A stretch of DNA of 64,000 nucleotides from ATX-6F1 sp943369485 (GCA_943369485.1 CALRNH020000003.1:138985-202984), one strand, 5' to 3'; counted from the first letter of the stretch, positions 53,848 to 62,910 are shown. Notes: generated by a model from the letters alone, not told the origin. Numbers and translations: made by a program.

Positions 53848-55550
53848 CAGAAGGCCAACTGAAGGTCTTCCATGCGTTTGCGGATGCTTTCGGGCGTACC
53901 GGTGGCGAATTCGCCGCCGTTGCCCAGGGCGATGCGCTTGAGCACATCGCCATCGAAATCCCCTTGGTTGCCGTAGCCGATCGTGAACACGGCGATGCGC
54001 TCATCGGCGCCGAAGCCACTTTGCTTGAGCGCGCTGATCAGGGCCTCCAGGGGCAGGGTCGAGCCGTTGTCCTGGCCGTCGGTGAGCACCACCACCGCAA
54101 GGATTTCACCGGGCTTGCGGCTGCTCAGCAGCCAGTCGCGCCCCTGGCGCACGGCGTCGTAGAGGCGGGTGCCGCCCTCGGCCACCAGGGAGCTCACGAA
54201 CCGGCTGGCGGCAGCACCGCTGGCTTCGGGCCTGCTGCCGGGGGAGCCATCGCCCCCGCGCACCACCACCGGCGGGCGCAGGCTGGCGTCGAAATCGAAC
54301 AGGCCGACCGTGTCCCGGGGGCCGATCTGGGCGAGGTAGAGCTGCAGGCTGCGTTGCACGGCCGCCAGTTTTTCCCCCTTCATCGAGCCGGAGCTGTCCA
54401 CCACCAGGGCCACCCGGGAGGGCTTCTTGGCGAGATCCCGCCACACCTGGATGATCGCCTCGACCACCTCCGGCTTCGGCGCCCGCAGCGAGTCGTAGAC
54501 GGCGCCTGGATCGACGCCCAGCGCTGGGGTGACGCGGCTGGCCGGCACGGCGGGATTGGCGGGCCTGAGGCCCTCGGCGGCCGCCAGCTGCTGGATCGCC
54601 GGTTGCTGCAGCCGCTCGATCAGGAGCAGGGCCGCCTGTTTCTCCCGCTCCGACACCCAGGGGGCGTTGGGCAGGATCACCCGCATCGTGCTGGCGTAGG
54701 TGGCGCGCGGATAAACGGCCTTCATGGCCTCCTGATCGGGGCTGCGGCGACTGTTCACCCCCACCACCGAGGATTCGTACACCGCCCCCACCGATGCCCA
54801 GAACACTCCGTTGCGCTGCATGGCCCGGGCCAGCTCGTCGGTGGAGCTCCCGTAGCGGGTGACGTGACGCTCGATCGCCTCCAGTTCGTCGCCATGGGCG
54901 CGCACATCGGCGACCGTGAGCTGCTCGGGCCGCTTGCCGGCCGACTCCGCCACCATCGCCACCACCGTCTGCAGGCCGGAATTGGAACGGGTGGGAGCGG
55001 TATGCACGAAGCGGATCGGCTGGAAGGGGCCGCTGGGGTCGAGCTGGTGGTGGTCGCTGCTGCGGGCCAGGGCGGTGAAGGGATCAGGGCGGTTCAGACC
55101 CTTCGCCAGCTCAGGTGTGGTCATCAGCACCATCGGGCTGGAGGCCAGGGCGGGTGCGTCGGCGGGCAGGGGGATCAGCTCCCGGGTCGGGGCCAGCCGC
55201 TGCAGCCGGTGGCGCAGCAGCTCCAGGTAGATCTCCCCATCCACCGAGAGCAGGGTGGGGATGCGCGGATCATCCGCTGCGCCGCCCCCCTGGAGCACGC
55301 CACGGGCCTGGTCTTCGATCTGCTGCACCACATCGCCGCTGCCGGCGGAACGGCAGCGCAGCAGCACGGGCGTGCGATCTGGGAGCTGGGGCGGGTCCTT
55401 GGCGATCGCCGCCGCCGCGCTCTGGCAGAAGCCCTTGAGGGCGCTGCCCACCAGCATCTCCAGCTCCAGCGGTGGAGGAGTCCAAAGGGAGCAGCCCGCC
55501 AGGTTCAGCAGCAGGGAGGCGAAGAGGGCCTGCGGCAGGGGCCGGACCAT
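53847..55550 (-). CDS. Solute-binding-like plus VWA lipoprotein
   Basis: 567 residues. Lipobox LNLAGC gives a lipid-modified Cys near residue 20. The first part (about 30-330) resembles a periplasmic solute-binding fold, with TRSNSGLQTVVAMVAES and LIERLQQPAIQQLAAAEGLR. The C-terminal part (about 375-560) is a VWA domain with the metal-adhesion site DSSGSMKG (near 384), VGLFDFDASL, GGTRLYDAV and VVLTDGQDNGS. Such fusions are annotated only by domain in cyanobacteria. Coupled to the coiled-coil gene and divergent from a stand-alone binding protein at 55619. Confidence 0.85.
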   Translation of the reverse strand: MVRPLPQALFASLLLNLAGCSLWTPPPLELEMLVGSALKGFCQSAAAAIAKDPPQLPDRTPVLLRCRSAGSGDVVQQIEDQARGVLQGGGAADDPRIPTLLSVDGEIYLELLRHRLQRLAPTRELIPLPADAPALASSPMVLMTTPELAKGLNRPDPFTALARSSDHHQLDPSGPFQPIRFVHTAPTRSNSGLQTVVAMVAESAGKRPEQLTVADVRAHGDELEAIERHVTRYGSSTDELARAMQRNGVFWASVGAVYESSVVGVNSRRSPDQEAMKAVYPRATYASTMRVILPNAPWVSEREKQAALLLIERLQQPAIQQLAAAEGLRPANPAVPASRVTPALGVDPGAVYDSLRAPKPEVVEAIIQVWRDLAKKPSRVALVVDSSGSMKGEKLAAVQRSLQLYLAQIGPRDTVGLFDFDASLRPPVVVRGGDGSPGSRPEASGAAASRFVSSLVAEGGTRLYDAVRQGRDWLLSSRKPGEILAVVVLTDGQDNGSTLPLEALISALKQSGFGADERIAVFTIGYGNQGDFDGDVLKRIALGNGGEFATGTPESIRKRMEDLQLAF

Positions 55551-55618
55551 GGAGGTTGCCCATCGACCAACCCATTGTGGGGCGATTCGCTCGCCAGCGG
55601 TCAGACTGAGCCCACCTT

Positions 55619-56647
55619 GTGATCGTGGCTGTGCAGGCGACCCTCCGGCGCAGGCGCATGATCTCGCTGTCGATCGCCGCCGTGGCCGTGGTCCTGGCGG
55701 CGGCGCCCCTGCCCGGTCTGCGGCGCTCCCTGCTGGTGGCGATCGGCTCAGAGCTGGCGCCAGCGATGGAGGCGCTCGAGCCCGCCTTCGAGCGCCAGCA
55801 CCCGGACATCGACCTGCAATGGCAGGTCCAGGGATCCCAGGAGATGGTGAACCGCTGGCTTGATGGCGGGGCCGAGCGGGCTCGTGTGCTGATCCCGGCC
55901 AGCCGCGATCACCTGGCGGCGTTGGCCGAGGCCGTGCAAGCCCGCGGGGAAGCCAGCCCGTTCGTTGACGCCCCTCGAACCGTGGCCCGCACCCTTCTGG
56001 TGGCCGTGGTCTGGCCCCAGCGAGCCCAGCGGCTGTTCCCCGATGGCCGCTTCAGCTGGAGCCGCCTGCGCCTGGCGGCCGCCGTCGGCCAGTGGGGGGC
56101 GATCGGCGCCCCGGAAGCCTGGGGCAGTTTCGACCTGCGCGCCACCGATCCACTGCGCTCCAATTCCGGTCAGCTCACCCTGGCGCTCTGGTGCCAGGGT
56201 GCTGTCAATGGCGGCTGCGTGGCCTCCCTGCGGCGGACCCTGTACCGGCCGGCCCGCTCCACCGACATCCTGCTGAAGGAGTTCATCAGCGGCGGACCCA
56301 ACGAGGGGGATCTGGCGATGGTCTACGAGGCCTCCGCCCTGGCCCGTCAACCGGAGGCCGCCCGCCAGCGCGCTGGGGGCTATCAGCTTCTGGTGCCCGA
56401 TCCCAGCATCGAGACGGTGCTGGCGGCGGCGGTGCTGCGCGGGGCGGGCCAGGGGCGTGAGGCCGATGGCCAGCGCTTCGTGGCCTATCTGGGCGACGCG
56501 GAAGCCCAGGCTCTGCTGGCCTCCCGAGGCTTTCGCCGGGCGAACGGACGGGGCGGCAGTGCCCTGGGGGATCGAGTGAAGCTCCTGCCGCCACCGACGC
56601 CGGCCCAACGCGATGAGCTGCTCCGGCTCTGGCAGCAGGCCGGCTAA
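55619..56647 (+). CDS. Periplasmic solute-binding-like protein
   Basis: 342 residues with an N-terminal anchor or signal (RRRRMISLSIAAVAVVLAAA). The rest is a type II binding-protein fold: LLVAIGSELAPAMEALEPAF, DIDLQWQVQGSQEMVNRWLD, TDPLRSNSGQLTLALWCQ and GDLAMVYEASALARQ. The PLRSNSG motif matches PTRSNSG in the divergent VWA protein. No ABC permease or ATPase is nearby, so it probably is not a classical transporter component. GTG at 55619 or ATG at 55658. Confidence 0.8.
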   Translation: MIVAVQATLRRRRMISLSIAAVAVVLAAAPLPGLRRSLLVAIGSELAPAMEALEPAFERQHPDIDLQWQVQGSQEMVNRWLDGGAERARVLIPASRDHLAALAEAVQARGEASPFVDAPRTVARTLLVAVVWPQRAQRLFPDGRFSWSRLRLAAAVGQWGAIGAPEAWGSFDLRATDPLRSNSGQLTLALWCQGAVNGGCVASLRRTLYRPARSTDILLKEFISGGPNEGDLAMVYEASALARQPEAARQRAGGYQLLVPDPSIETVLAAAVLRGAGQGREADGQRFVAYLGDAEAQALLASRGFRRANGRGGSALGDRVKLLPPPTPAQRDELLRLWQQAG

Positions 56648-56671
56648 GTCCAGGTGCCCAGAGCAAGCTGC

Positions 56672-57136
56672 TCAGCGCACAAGCAACAGCAGCCGGTTGC
56701 CCTCGGGGTCCTTGAGCCAGACCTCGGCGCCGAAGGCTTCCAGCCGGGGTGGTTCCGCCCCGATGGCACCGGCTTCGATCGCGGCGGCGATCCAGGCCGC
56801 GAGCACCGCCAGGGCGTCGTCTGGGCTGGCGGTGCGTTGCAGGCAAAGGGCAAGGCGGCCGGGCTGCCTTGGCAGGGGCCGCGAGCGCGAGGGGGCGTAG
56901 ATCTCCAACCAGCCACCCGGCGGCCAAGGCACCCGCCAGTGGCCAGGGCCCCAGCCCGGCGCGACCTCCACCTGCAGCAGACCGCCATAGAAACCGGCGA
57001 GTGCGGCGGGATCGTCGGCCGTCAGCACCAGTGCTGCGCCCGGGGTGCCTGAATCGATCAAGCGCGCTGCTGAAGTCGGGTCTCCAGGATGGGCGATCAC
57101 CGGCCAGGCTTCCAGGGAGCGCTTAGGAGCGTCCAC
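56672..57136 (-). CDS. VOC/glyoxalase-like protein
   Basis: 154 residues with two beta-alpha-beta-beta-beta modules of the vicinal oxygen chelate fold: LVLTADDPAALAGFYGGLLQ at the first helix and VWLKDPEGNRLLLLV at the last strand with the usual Glu metal ligand. Substrate and activity are not predictable. A single-gene unit by appearance, convergent with the solute-binding gene by 24 bases. Confidence 0.8.
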   Translation of the reverse strand: MDAPKRSLEAWPVIAHPGDPTSAARLIDSGTPGAALVLTADDPAALAGFYGGLLQVEVAPGWGPGHWRVPWPPGGWLEIYAPSRSRPLPRQPGRLALCLQRTASPDDALAVLAAWIAAAIEAGAIGAEPPRLEAFGAEVWLKDPEGNRLLLLVR

Positions 57137-57215
57137 TCAGCCGCAGGATGGACTGCGCGAGCCTGAAACCGCAGCCAGCGCCGCCGCCCGCCAGCATGGG
57201 CGAAAACTCTCCCCC

Positions 57216-57461
57216 ATGGTGTTGCCCTCTCCCTTCTGCCCGTTGGTGGCGGCCCAGGTGGCCGGCCTGAAGGCCACCGTGCTGGTGCTGCTCACCCTGT
57301 TGCTCAAGGCCAGGATCCAGATCAAGGCGGCCTCGGCCCTCGGACTCTTCCTGCTGCTGCTCCAGACCCTGGTGTTCCTGGCCGCCGGTGGGGCCCTTGG
57401 CGTCGTGGCGGCGGCGGCGCTCGTCGCTGCCCTGCAACGTCGCAAGAGCGCCCTGGCCTGA
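57216..57461 (+). CDS. Small membrane protein, hypothetical
   Basis: 81 residues, MVLPSPFCPLVAAQVAGLKA, with two hydrophobic helices (about 20-40 and 42-70) separated by a short basic turn KARIQIKAAS. Ends in a Lys/Arg tail. Starts with ATG at 57216 and ends seven bases before the nuclease start, so probably in the same transcript. Family unknown. Confidence 0.6.
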   Translation: MVLPSPFCPLVAAQVAGLKATVLVLLTLLLKARIQIKAASALGLFLLLLQTLVFLAAGGALGVVAAAALVAALQRRKSALA

Positions 57462-57468
57462 GCCCCCC

Positions 57469-58005
57469 TTGGCGCTGCCTCCCCTGCCGGCCTTGTTCGT
57501 TTCGCTGGTTTTGTCACTGGCCCTGAATGGGCCCGGGCCAGGCCAGGGCGAGGAGCAGGTGTCCGCCACCGTGCTCTCGATCGGCGATGGCGACAGCCTC
57601 CGCGTGCTCCAGGACGGCCGGCCGATCAACGTGCGCCTGGCCTGCATTGACGCACCCGAACTCTCCCAGCGTCCCTATGGCGAGCGTTCCCGCCAGTATC
57701 TGCGCAGTCGGCTGCGGATCGGCAGTCGCGTGCGCCTGCTTCCCCAGACGGTCGATCGCTACGGCCGCACCGTGGCCGAGGTGATCGCTGAGGTCAATCT
57801 GGGCTTGGCGATGGTGGAGGACGGCCAGGCCTTTGCCTACCGGCGGTACCTCGCGGCCTGCAACCAGCAGGAGTATTTACAGGCGGAGTTCCGGGCGAGC
57901 CGACACCGCTTCGGGGTGTGGGATCAGCCCGGCGGCATCCTCCGGCCCTGGGAGGTGCGCCGGGGCCGCTTCACCCAGGAGATCCCTGATGTCGGGCTTC
58001 CTTGA
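57469..58005 (+). CDS. Secreted thermonuclease-like (SNase) protein
   Basis: 178 residues from TTG at 57469. N-terminal signal (ALPPLPALFVSLVLSLALNG) then an OB-fold nuclease: VSATVLSIGDGDSLRVLQDG, VRLACIDAPELSQRPYGERS with the first catalytic Arg, YGRTVAEVIAEVNLGLAMVE with Arg and Glu, and AYRRYLAACNQQEYLQAE. These are the residues used by staphylococcal-type nucleases. Likely periplasmic nucleic-acid degradation for phosphate or DNA turnover. The final 30 residues are an additional tail. Confidence 0.9.
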   Translation: MALPPLPALFVSLVLSLALNGPGPGQGEEQVSATVLSIGDGDSLRVLQDGRPINVRLACIDAPELSQRPYGERSRQYLRSRLRIGSRVRLLPQTVDRYGRTVAEVIAEVNLGLAMVEDGQAFAYRRYLAACNQQEYLQAEFRASRHRFGVWDQPGGILRPWEVRRGRFTQEIPDVGLP

Positions 58006-58061
58006 GCACAGCCACGGGCCCCCGGGTGCGCCAGGCTGAGGGTGTTGATGTTGCATGAACG

Positions 58062-58508
58062 GTGCTGGCTGCCCTGCTGATCCTGGTGGTGATGGGGGGT
58101 GTGGCCTTCAGCCTCAACCCCAGCCGCGCTGAATTCCAGTGGTTCATCCGGCTGCGGCGGCCGGCCTGGCTCACCTTCGAGCGCTTCATCCCGCTGATCT
58201 GGATCGGCATCTACGGCTGTTTTTACGCCTCGGCCCTCCTGAGCTGGAACGCGAGTGGCAGCGGGCTGTTGATGGCTGGCTACCTGCTGCTGCTCGTCCT
58301 GGTGCAGAGCTACACACTGGTGATCGTCCGAACCCGCAGCCTTCGCAACGGAACGCTGCTGGCGGCGCTCGGCTGGGTGTGGGGGGTCGCGCTCACGATT
58401 TCGGTGGCTGACGTCAGCGGACCTGGCTGGTGGTTGCTGATTCCCTATCTGCTCTGGAGCCCAATCGGTACCTTCGTGACCTGGCGCATGCAGCGGCTGA
58501 ACCGTTGA
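58062..58508 (+). CDS. TspO/MBR-like membrane protein
   Basis: 148 residues with five predicted helices. The pattern FIRLRRPAWLTFERFIPLIW then IGIYGCFYASALLSW corresponds to the TspO signature in which a Trp/Pro-rich loop leads into helix 2. TspO proteins bind porphyrins or related tetrapyrroles and respond to stress. Length is normal. GTG start at 58062, 56 bases after the nuclease. The assignment is by pattern; the Trp-rich loop is slightly shorter than usual. Confidence 0.7.
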   Translation: MLAALLILVVMGGVAFSLNPSRAEFQWFIRLRRPAWLTFERFIPLIWIGIYGCFYASALLSWNASGSGLLMAGYLLLLVLVQSYTLVIVRTRSLRNGTLLAALGWVWGVALTISVADVSGPGWWLLIPYLLWSPIGTFVTWRMQRLNR

Positions 58509-58583
58509 TGGTTTGCGCCGCTGCAGGACCGGACGAGGACCTGTTCTGCGCGATGCTTGAAGCACTCGATTGGGCGTGCGGCC

Positions 58584-58799
58584 ATGGCCCACCAGCACCT
58601 GAAGGACTTCCTGGCACTTGCGTCGGACGATCCAGCCCTGCGTCAGCAGGTGATGGCGGCTTCAACCGCCGACGATGTCGCTCAGATCGCAGCCCCCTTG
58701 GGCTTCCAGTTCTCCGGCGATGAACTTCTTCGTGCCTCAGGCCAGAAGATTGGGCGGGTGACGATCACCAAGCAAGACATCCCTGGCGAATACAGCTGA
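58584..58799 (+). CDS. Nif11-like small protein
   Basis: 71 residues from ATG at 58584. MAHQHLKDFLALASDDPALR, QQVMAASTADDVAQIAAPLG and FQFSGDELLRASGQKIG follow the Nif11 helix pattern, here ending in a polar tail ITKQDIPGEYS without a double-Gly site or Cys. It is the second Nif11-like gene in the window (see 10804-10968). No maturation enzyme is close. An in-frame ATG at 58557 would add nine residues. Confidence 0.8.
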   Translation: MAHQHLKDFLALASDDPALRQQVMAASTADDVAQIAAPLGFQFSGDELLRASGQKIGRVTITKQDIPGEYS

Positions 58800-59381
58800 A
58801 TCGTTCCGTTCAGCCTCAAGCCAGCCGTTCATCGGATGGGAAGGGATGCGCCATTCAGCGATGATGTGAAGCTGTTCGGCATCGATACGTTGCCTGAACG
58901 GTCCTTCATCTCACGCCAAGAGATTCCGGTTTCACTGCCCCAGTGTTAAATCACCGGCGTTTGACCTTCTTGGCAGGTTCTGCTTGACGTGCCGCGATGG
59001 CTCACAAGACAGCCTTGCTGGCGATGTCACGACTGGGTGTGAGCCTGTTGCTCTACCAACCAAGGCAGCGCCATCGAGCCACCAAGCCTGCGCTGGGAGG
59101 GTAAAGCTCTGGAGTGAGTTTGAATGGCTCCACTGCTGGATCAGGCAGACAAGAGAGCAGGGATCACGTGATCTAGAGAAAATTCATCATGAATTCTCAT
59201 CGCTGCCTCTCTAGTGCTACCCTGTTGATGCAACCTAATAAAATCGGCTGTTTTGTTAATCGTATTGAGTCTGTAAGCTTTTGCTGAACATGCATATGAG
59301 CGTTAACGGCGAAGCTCAGGGGATGGCGAGGTCTTTGTCTGTTTCGGTTCGCAGTCAAGAAGTTCTTCTTCAGGCAGCGGG
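58800..59381. other. Lower-G+C intergenic region at island boundary
   Basis: No confident gene. A 37-codon frame (58836-58949, MGRDAPFSDDVKLFGIDTLP onward) follows the Nif11-like gene but has no supporting feature. Around 59177-59199 an imperfect palindrome GAGAA-TTCATCATGAA-TTCTC can form a short hairpin. The composition falls markedly compared with the preceding genes and marks the start of an accessory segment. Confidence 0.45.
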
Positions 59382-60182
59382 ATGACTGTCAGTGTGATTA
59401 CTCCAACCCGGCTGCTTCCGGAGCGGCTAAGCATGTTGGTGGAGTTGAATCAGAGCCTGAATAACAATGATTGTCCCGTTGAACATGTCATTGTTGTCGA
59501 TGGCGCAAGGCGCGAAGCACTCCCTGACGGGATGTGTAGGGGAGCTACCGTCATTGCAACGGATCGGCCGATTGGCCAAGCCGCAGCGCGCAATCTAGGC
59601 TTGGTCGTGGCACGAGGAGAGTGGATCACCAGTGCCGATGATGATGATTGGCTCTATCCACACTCAATTGATCAACGATTAGATGCTCTGCAGGGTCGGC
59701 ATGGGGCGCTTTGGTCGGCTGGTTATTGTACTGATGACTATAAGACAGACCCCAAAATTGTGCCCTCAGGGCCCAGTTCCCCTGGTGATATCTGGCGTGC
59801 CTGGCCAACACCGAAAGCCAACATCCCACTGGGTCCAACAACCTTACTCATGGAGGCCAACCTTCTCAAGTGTGCTGGCGGCTGGATGGGGTTGCCGCAA
59901 GGCGAAGACATCGGCATGATGATGGCCGTAACTTGCATGGCGCCAGGTATTGTGATTGAGTCCTATGTTTATCATATTCGGTTGCATGGTGGGCAGATGA
60001 CAAAAACAATTTGGTTTGACGATTTGGAGCTTCTTGCGCGAAGAAGTGCCTGGGAGCGTGGCGAGCGAATTCTCTCCCAGGCGCAGAAGGAACTTGCACC
60101 ATGGAGTGGGGTTCCTGCTGTAAGCTGCGGCCAGGATGTAAGTGGCAAACAGGCCATCTTTGCTGGGCTGTCTGTTGTGTGA
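59382..60182 (+). CDS. GT2 family glycosyltransferase, probably acquired
   Basis: 266 residues. GT-A fold opening MTVSVITPTRLLPERLSMLV, nucleotide-binding VEHVIVVDGARREALPDG, the helix GQAAARNLGLVVARGEWITS and the acidic ADDDDWLYPHS (DxD), then a GEDIGMMMAVTCMAPG acceptor segment. It transfers a sugar from a nucleotide donor, probably to a cell-surface glycan. Base composition is clearly lower in G+C than the chromosome average, and it sits alone between a non-coding stretch and IS debris, suggesting horizontal transfer. Confidence 0.85.
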   Translation: MTVSVITPTRLLPERLSMLVELNQSLNNNDCPVEHVIVVDGARREALPDGMCRGATVIATDRPIGQAAARNLGLVVARGEWITSADDDDWLYPHSIDQRLDALQGRHGALWSAGYCTDDYKTDPKIVPSGPSSPGDIWRAWPTPKANIPLGPTTLLMEANLLKCAGGWMGLPQGEDIGMMMAVTCMAPGIVIESYVYHIRLHGGQMTKTIWFDDLELLARRSAWERGERILSQAQKELAPWSGVPAVSCGQDVSGKQAIFAGLSVV

Positions 60183-60399
60183 TCCATGGCGATTATCTTT
60201 TCGTTCAGCGATACCTGATCACTGCGACATGCCTTGCCTCATCTGTTGATTCCCCTGGGGCATGGATAAGCAGGCTATCTTCCATTGAAACAAGCCACTT
60301 CCGAGCACGCCTTCTGGGATGCGTGGTTTTTGAGGCATGTGAGAGGCGAACAGATCGTCAGACTTGATGATCAGACTTTGCCGCCACCCACACGCTTGC

Positions 60400-60798
60400 T
60401 CAGGTGCTCTGAGGCCAAGGGGTCAGGCGAGGTTCCTCATACTTGGCGATTGAAACGCGCCATCCCTGAACGGTGTGTCTCTGAAGGCCGATCAGAAGTG
60501 ACTCTGTTGCCCCGCCATTGATCCAAGCCGCTTTCAGGGATGGCAGTTCGTTGGTCATCCACTCCAATGGAAGCTCGAGCAGCAGCAGGCTCTCCTCCCC
60601 GCAGGCCCGGGCGATGGCCCCCTGATCGGTGCGCTGCCACAGCCTGATCAGAAGTTCCAGGACAAGGCTTCTGGCCAGGACGCCAGGGGCGTCGCCAGGG
60701 GCGGTGGCCTGCGTCTGGGATTTTCCTGCCACAGGGAGCCGTCGTTGGCCGTCCTGTTCGACGAGCGCGAGGCAGACGAGGTAGGGCGCATCGGCCAT
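60400..60798 (-). CDS. Hypothetical soluble protein
   Basis: 132 residues, MADAPYLVCLALVEQDGQRR, followed by helix VLARSLVLELLIRLWQRTDQ, ESLLLLELPLEWMTNELPSL and a C-terminal strand QGWRVSIAKYEEP. G+C-rich and with good codon use, unlike the surrounding segment, so it may be an old chromosomal gene. No family recognised. Confidence 0.55.
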   Translation of the reverse strand: MADAPYLVCLALVEQDGQRRLPVAGKSQTQATAPGDAPGVLARSLVLELLIRLWQRTDQGAIARACGEESLLLLELPLEWMTNELPSLKAAWINGGATESLLIGLQRHTVQGWRVSIAKYEEPRLTPWPQST

Positions 60799-61044
60799 GG
60801 GATGGCATCACTTCAGGTTCCACCCTGGCATCGCGGCGGCCTCTTCAGGTGTGGAAGGCTTGTGCTGACTGGATCAAGGTCCATGTGGGCAGGCCTGCGG
60901 AGACTCTGGACAACCAAGACCGATCACGGGACAGCAGTCCTGTGATCAAGGGTCAGGTCAGGGTTGTTCGGCGTCCAGCCGTTCGCTCAACGATCCACAG
61001 AAGGCTTCGCCTGTGGAGACAATGTGTGGCCACGGCCAGGAAGC

Positions 61045-61500
61045 GCCCATCAACTGAGGCCGCAGGCCGAACGGCGAAGCCACGAGTCAGAGAAGTTCCT
61101 GGTCGATCGGGACCGGTTGGTGCCTTGGTCAGCACCCATCGATCGGGTCGAGCCCTACCACCCGAAGAGCAGGATGTTCGGCAGGCGCCCTCCGTCTCTG
61201 CTGGCAACGTAGCCCTTGGCTCCCGCGCAGCGACTGCTGCGGATCCATCTGATGCAGCTGTGAACATCACTAAGCGCCCCAGGAATGAGAGCGGCGCTGA
61301 ACAAGGTGCCCAGCATGGGCCGTTTCACCGGGATCGAGGCGATCAGCGAGCGCATTCCCGGCGAGATAATGATTCTGAGCTGCGGCCAACTGCTCAGAAG
61401 GTCAACCTCGGCAAGCAGATCGACGGCAGAGCTGAAGACTTCGTCGATGAGACGCTGAAAGCCCATCGCACGGAATCGGCGTCCACTGTTTACCAATCAG
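61045..61500 (+). pseudogene. Decayed IS5-family transposase
   Basis: Fragments of an IS5-type transposase can be read across three frames. First, ESEKFLVDRDRLVPWSAPID then VEPYHPKSRMFGRRP, equivalent to the usual FLxEMDxVVPWxxLxxLIxPxYPK. Then, after a frameshift near 61212, LLRIHLMQL, an in-frame stop, SLSAPGMRAALNKVPSMGRF and GIEAISERIPGEIMIL, equivalent to MLRIHxLQQWxxLSDPxME. Then, after another shift, NLGKQIDGRAEDFVDETLKA. Catalytic DDE parts are missing. The element is inactive and its ends are not recognised. Confidence 0.8.
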
Positions 61501-62235
61501 GGACAATTCAGAAAAATGCGTTAACAAAGCAGATATGGATCGATTGATGCCATGACACCTGTGGATGCAATGAATGTGCTCAGCTCAATTTCAAGCGAAA
61601 ATCGTCGACAGAACAAACGGCGATCCCAATCCTTCTCCTGTTCAACCAATTGCGATGCTCAATAGCGCTTTTGATAAGATCAGATTTGCCACGCAGTGAC
61701 GGTATTGCATCACAGGCTGCCTCGCCTGATCCTGTGTTGAAAGGGCATATCAGTTCAATGGCTTATCTGTGCCATTGAGGGAACCCCAATCCATCTGATG
61801 AAGCACAATTCTCGCTGGATCAGTGCCATTGATCACCCATCCAGGCGTGCCTTTCCTTTTGACAAATCTGCTGCGAGTTAATGTTTCTATGGGTCAGGCC
61901 CTCTGAACCATGCCGGCTGGACAACCCAGAGAATCCCACCTCAAGATGACCGCCCCAGGCTGAGCGCATCAAGGTTAGTTCGTTATTGCCGTTTTCGTTT
62001 CAAGCACTTTGCATTAGACTGCGGCTGATGATGCTGAGTTTGGGTGTCGATGGGCGATACGAGGCGGCAGCCTGCTGAAGCTTGATCTGGCGGGGGATCA
62101 GCAAACCCGTCAGTGATGTCCGCTCTGTCAGTTGCTCGAAACAGTCTCCAAGCGTTCCCCGTGATACCGCCAGGTACCAGAAGACGGGCTCACAGAAGCC
62201 GCTCTGATGAGGCCGTTCCCTTCATAAGATTTTTC
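61501..62235. other. Non-coding A+T-richer stretch
   Basis: No gene of useful length on either strand. GTGCCATTGA appears twice (near 61769 and 61831). The sequence probably represents decayed mobile DNA and the upstream region of the methyltransferase gene. No known RNA is recognised. Confidence 0.45.
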
Positions 62236-62805
62236 ATGAACGTCGTCACTGACTTGAATCCCAGGGATGGAACATCGGGCGCGGACCCTTCTGTGGTTCC
62301 TGCTGAAATCCTTGTGAATCAGCCCCCCCATGGGATCTTCTGGTGGAAGCTGAAGGTGCTGGGGGCCATGGCCTTGATCGCCTGCGGGGCGGCCCGTTTC
62401 CTGCTCGGCGTTCCGCCGGCGGTTGTCGTTCCGATCCTCTGGGCCCAGATCCTTGTGCTCATCGGTGGTGTGATCGTCTTGGCGCACTACTGGCTGCTCA
62501 AGCGGCGGCCGGGTCGACTCGATCGCCCTGGGGCGCTGCTCACCAGAGGCGGCCTGTTTTCCGTGGTGCGCCACCCGATGCATCTGGGCGATGCGGTGAT
62601 GGATCTTGGATGGACTCTGCTCGCGGGCAGCTGGTTGGCCTACGGGCTCTATGGCTTCTGCCTGGTGGCGCTGCAGCTCCAGGCACGGGTGGAAGATCGC
62701 CACCTGGCGGAGTGCTTCACCGAAGCCCACCGCCCCTGGAGGCTCCATACGGGTCTGCTTTGGCCCCGAGCATTCACCTTGAGGCGCTGGCCTCCCCAAG
62801 GGTGA
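62236..62805 (+). CDS. ICMT/PEMT-like membrane methyltransferase
   Basis: 189 residues from ATG at 62236. Membrane helices at about 38-55, 60-83 and 122-150; the conserved isoprenylcysteine/phospholipid methyltransferase segment is LFSVVRHPMHLGDAVMDLGW (RHP motif, SAM binding) with a C-terminal Glu-containing stretch RVEDRHLAECFTEAHRPW. Family members methylate lipids or small membrane-soluble substrates. The upstream in-frame ATG at 62113 would add an atypical Arg/Ser-rich leader. Confidence 0.8.
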   Translation: MNVVTDLNPRDGTSGADPSVVPAEILVNQPPHGIFWWKLKVLGAMALIACGAARFLLGVPPAVVVPILWAQILVLIGGVIVLAHYWLLKRRPGRLDRPGALLTRGGLFSVVRHPMHLGDAVMDLGWTLLAGSWLAYGLYGFCLVALQLQARVEDRHLAECFTEAHRPWRLHTGLLWPRAFTLRRWPPQG

Positions 62806-62910
62806 GCGCGAGGGCCGTCTGAGTTGCTTCCCGTTAGCCGCCCGGATCGCGATCGGAAGCCGTTGCAGGCACTCCACTCCACGCATTGGCCTGCGTGCGA
62901 AGAGAATCAG

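Noticed and set aside
60849..61547. 233-codon plus-strand frame over the IS5 fossil
   Set aside because: Only short pieces match transposase in this frame; most conserved motifs are in the other two frames, so it is not a gene.
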